Assembly: GCA_029934555.1 (NCBI GenBank) | Contig: JAOZMA010000004.1 | Span: 1 to 21,894, forward strand | Source of the DNA: Acidimicrobiia bacterium | GTDB taxonomy: Bacteria > Actinomycetota > Acidimicrobiia > Spongiisociales > UBA5794 | Direction: 5' to 3' | Length of the DNA stretch: 21,894 nt | Shown: in pieces, positions 21,451-21,894 of the stretch | Numbering within the stretch: position 1 is the first letter of the stretch | Layout: each line of letters starts with the position of its first letter | Made by a program: the position numbers and the translations under genes | The notes under the pieces: model-generated | Told to the model about the DNA's origin: nothing | The model's input: the letters and a program-made list of their open reading frames with translations, nothing else | The model's database searches: none

Positions 21451-21456
21451 ACCGTA
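21451..21456 (-). promoter_or_regulatory. -10 hexamer TACGGT for the 55-aa membrane protein
   Basis: TACGGT on the minus strand ends 7 nt before ATG 21443. The same hexamer precedes the DUF971 gene and asnA. Confidence 0.45.
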
Positions 21457-21603
21457 GCACCACCAATATCGGCACGCATGGACTGGCGTAACCGTCTGTG
21501 GACGGAGCATGGTGGGGGCAGTTGATTCGTGTACCCCTTCCTGAGTAACCTTGTTCGGTCCGGGAAGTCTGACTGCTGTAGGGCAATCGAAACAGGAGGC
21601 CAT

Positions 21604-21894
21604 ATGTCTGACACAAAGATCCCGCTCGGGATCTCCATCATCACGATCATCATGTATATCCAGGCGATCTTCGGAGTCGCTGCAGGGATCTTCCTGATCG
21701 TTGATAAGGACGCACTTGCTCACGACATCTCGGGGATCGACGAGAGCATGCTGCTCGCATACGGAATCGCCACCATCGTCGTCGGTATCATCACGGGATT
21801 GATGGCTATGGGATTGCGTTCGGCCAGCAACGGTGTGCGGCTGTTCATCGCTGTGATCATGGTGGTCCACCTCGCGATCGCCGTCTGGGCGCTC
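21604..21894 (+). CDS. Multi-pass membrane protein (DUF7144-like), 3' end cut off
   Basis: The first 97 residues of a membrane protein that runs off the window. Helices at about 8-31 (LGISIITIIMYIQAIFGVAA), 50-68 (LLAYGIATIVVGIITGLMA) and 76-97 (NGVRLFIAVIMVVHLAIAVW) have short charged loops between them, including VDKDALAHDISGIDESM, likely outside. The layout, a four-helix bundle with helices of about 20 residues, resembles the DUF7144-type proteins of actinobacteria; this assignment is tentative. ATG 21604 is firmly set by AGGAGG 4 nt upstream, the best Shine-Dalgarno in the window and a contrast to its divergent, leaderless-looking neighbour. Function unknown. Confidence 0.75.
   Translation, partial: MSDTKIPLGISIITIIMYIQAIFGVAAGIFLIVDKDALAHDISGIDESMLLAYGIATIVVGIITGLMAMGLRSASNGVRLFIAVIMVVHLAIAVWAL

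Noticed and set aside
1..21894. tRNA, rRNA, CRISPR or insertion sequence
   Set aside because: I looked for T-arm-like GGTTCGA motifs, regularly spaced repeats and transposase motifs in the intergenic stretches and saw none. This was done by eye, so a short RNA could be missed.

Overview
The window is GC-rich, densely packed DNA from an actinobacterium. An uncultured or little-studied member of Acidimicrobiia is my best guess. Supporting families are a deazaflavin (F420)-type nitroreductase, a DUF4032 kinase-like protein, a TIGR03084/mycothiol-isomerase-like protein, an Abhydrolase_9 membrane hydrolase and several small lipoproteins. I see no rRNA, tRNA, CRISPR array, phage module or intact insertion sequence. 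The content is mostly core-like metabolism and housekeeping.

Layout. 1-2538, minus strand: a cut-off small protein, an F420-type oxidoreductase and an amidase. 2637-4992: a class I aminotransferase (+) meets, tail to tail, a fused protein made of a type II 3-dehydroquinate dehydratase and an alpha/beta hydrolase whose nucleophile position is altered. 5102-6117, minus: a 52-residue membrane protein and a lipoate-protein-ligase-like enzyme. 6175-7891, plus: three lipoproteins in one overlapping operon. 7898-8419: a universal stress protein, divergent from a flavin-reductase-like gene plus an SDR dehydrogenase (8467-9749). The SDR gene overlaps the end of the DUF4032 kinase-like gene (9718-10953) by 32 bp. 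10989-11766: a DUF971 protein and a coiled-coil protein. 12071-13783: a membrane alpha/beta hydrolase. 13784-14194: a gene-poor stretch with a possible gene fragment and several palindromes, followed by a MarR regulator. 14739-14999: a PLDc_N membrane protein. 15156-17793, minus: an operon LOG protein - TIGR03084 protein - BtpA. 17831-18478: a HAD phosphatase. 18669-19799: an asparagine synthetase A gene (asnA) interrupted by one in-frame TAG. 19819-20811: a CurA-like NADPH reductase. The rest is a gene-poor stretch, a 55-residue membrane protein and the start of another membrane protein.

The most striking shared signal is at the starts of genes. About fifteen genes have no Shine-Dalgarno site. 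Instead they have a TANNNT-like (twice CANNNT) hexamer ending exactly 6-8 nt before the start codon, as expected for leaderless mRNAs. Three divergent gene pairs place two such hexamers back to back. In one pair the hexamers overlap by 2 bp, and in another they overlap the arms of a perfect 15-bp palindrome. First genes that do carry a Shine-Dalgarno site mostly have the same hexamer about 25-40 nt upstream.

The other points worth a second look are the amber codon in an otherwise intact asnA, the AroQ-hydrolase fusion with GHGSGG in place of GHSxG, a SoxR-box-like dyad ahead of the membrane hydrolase, and a lost metal-ligand histidine in the TIGR03084 protein.
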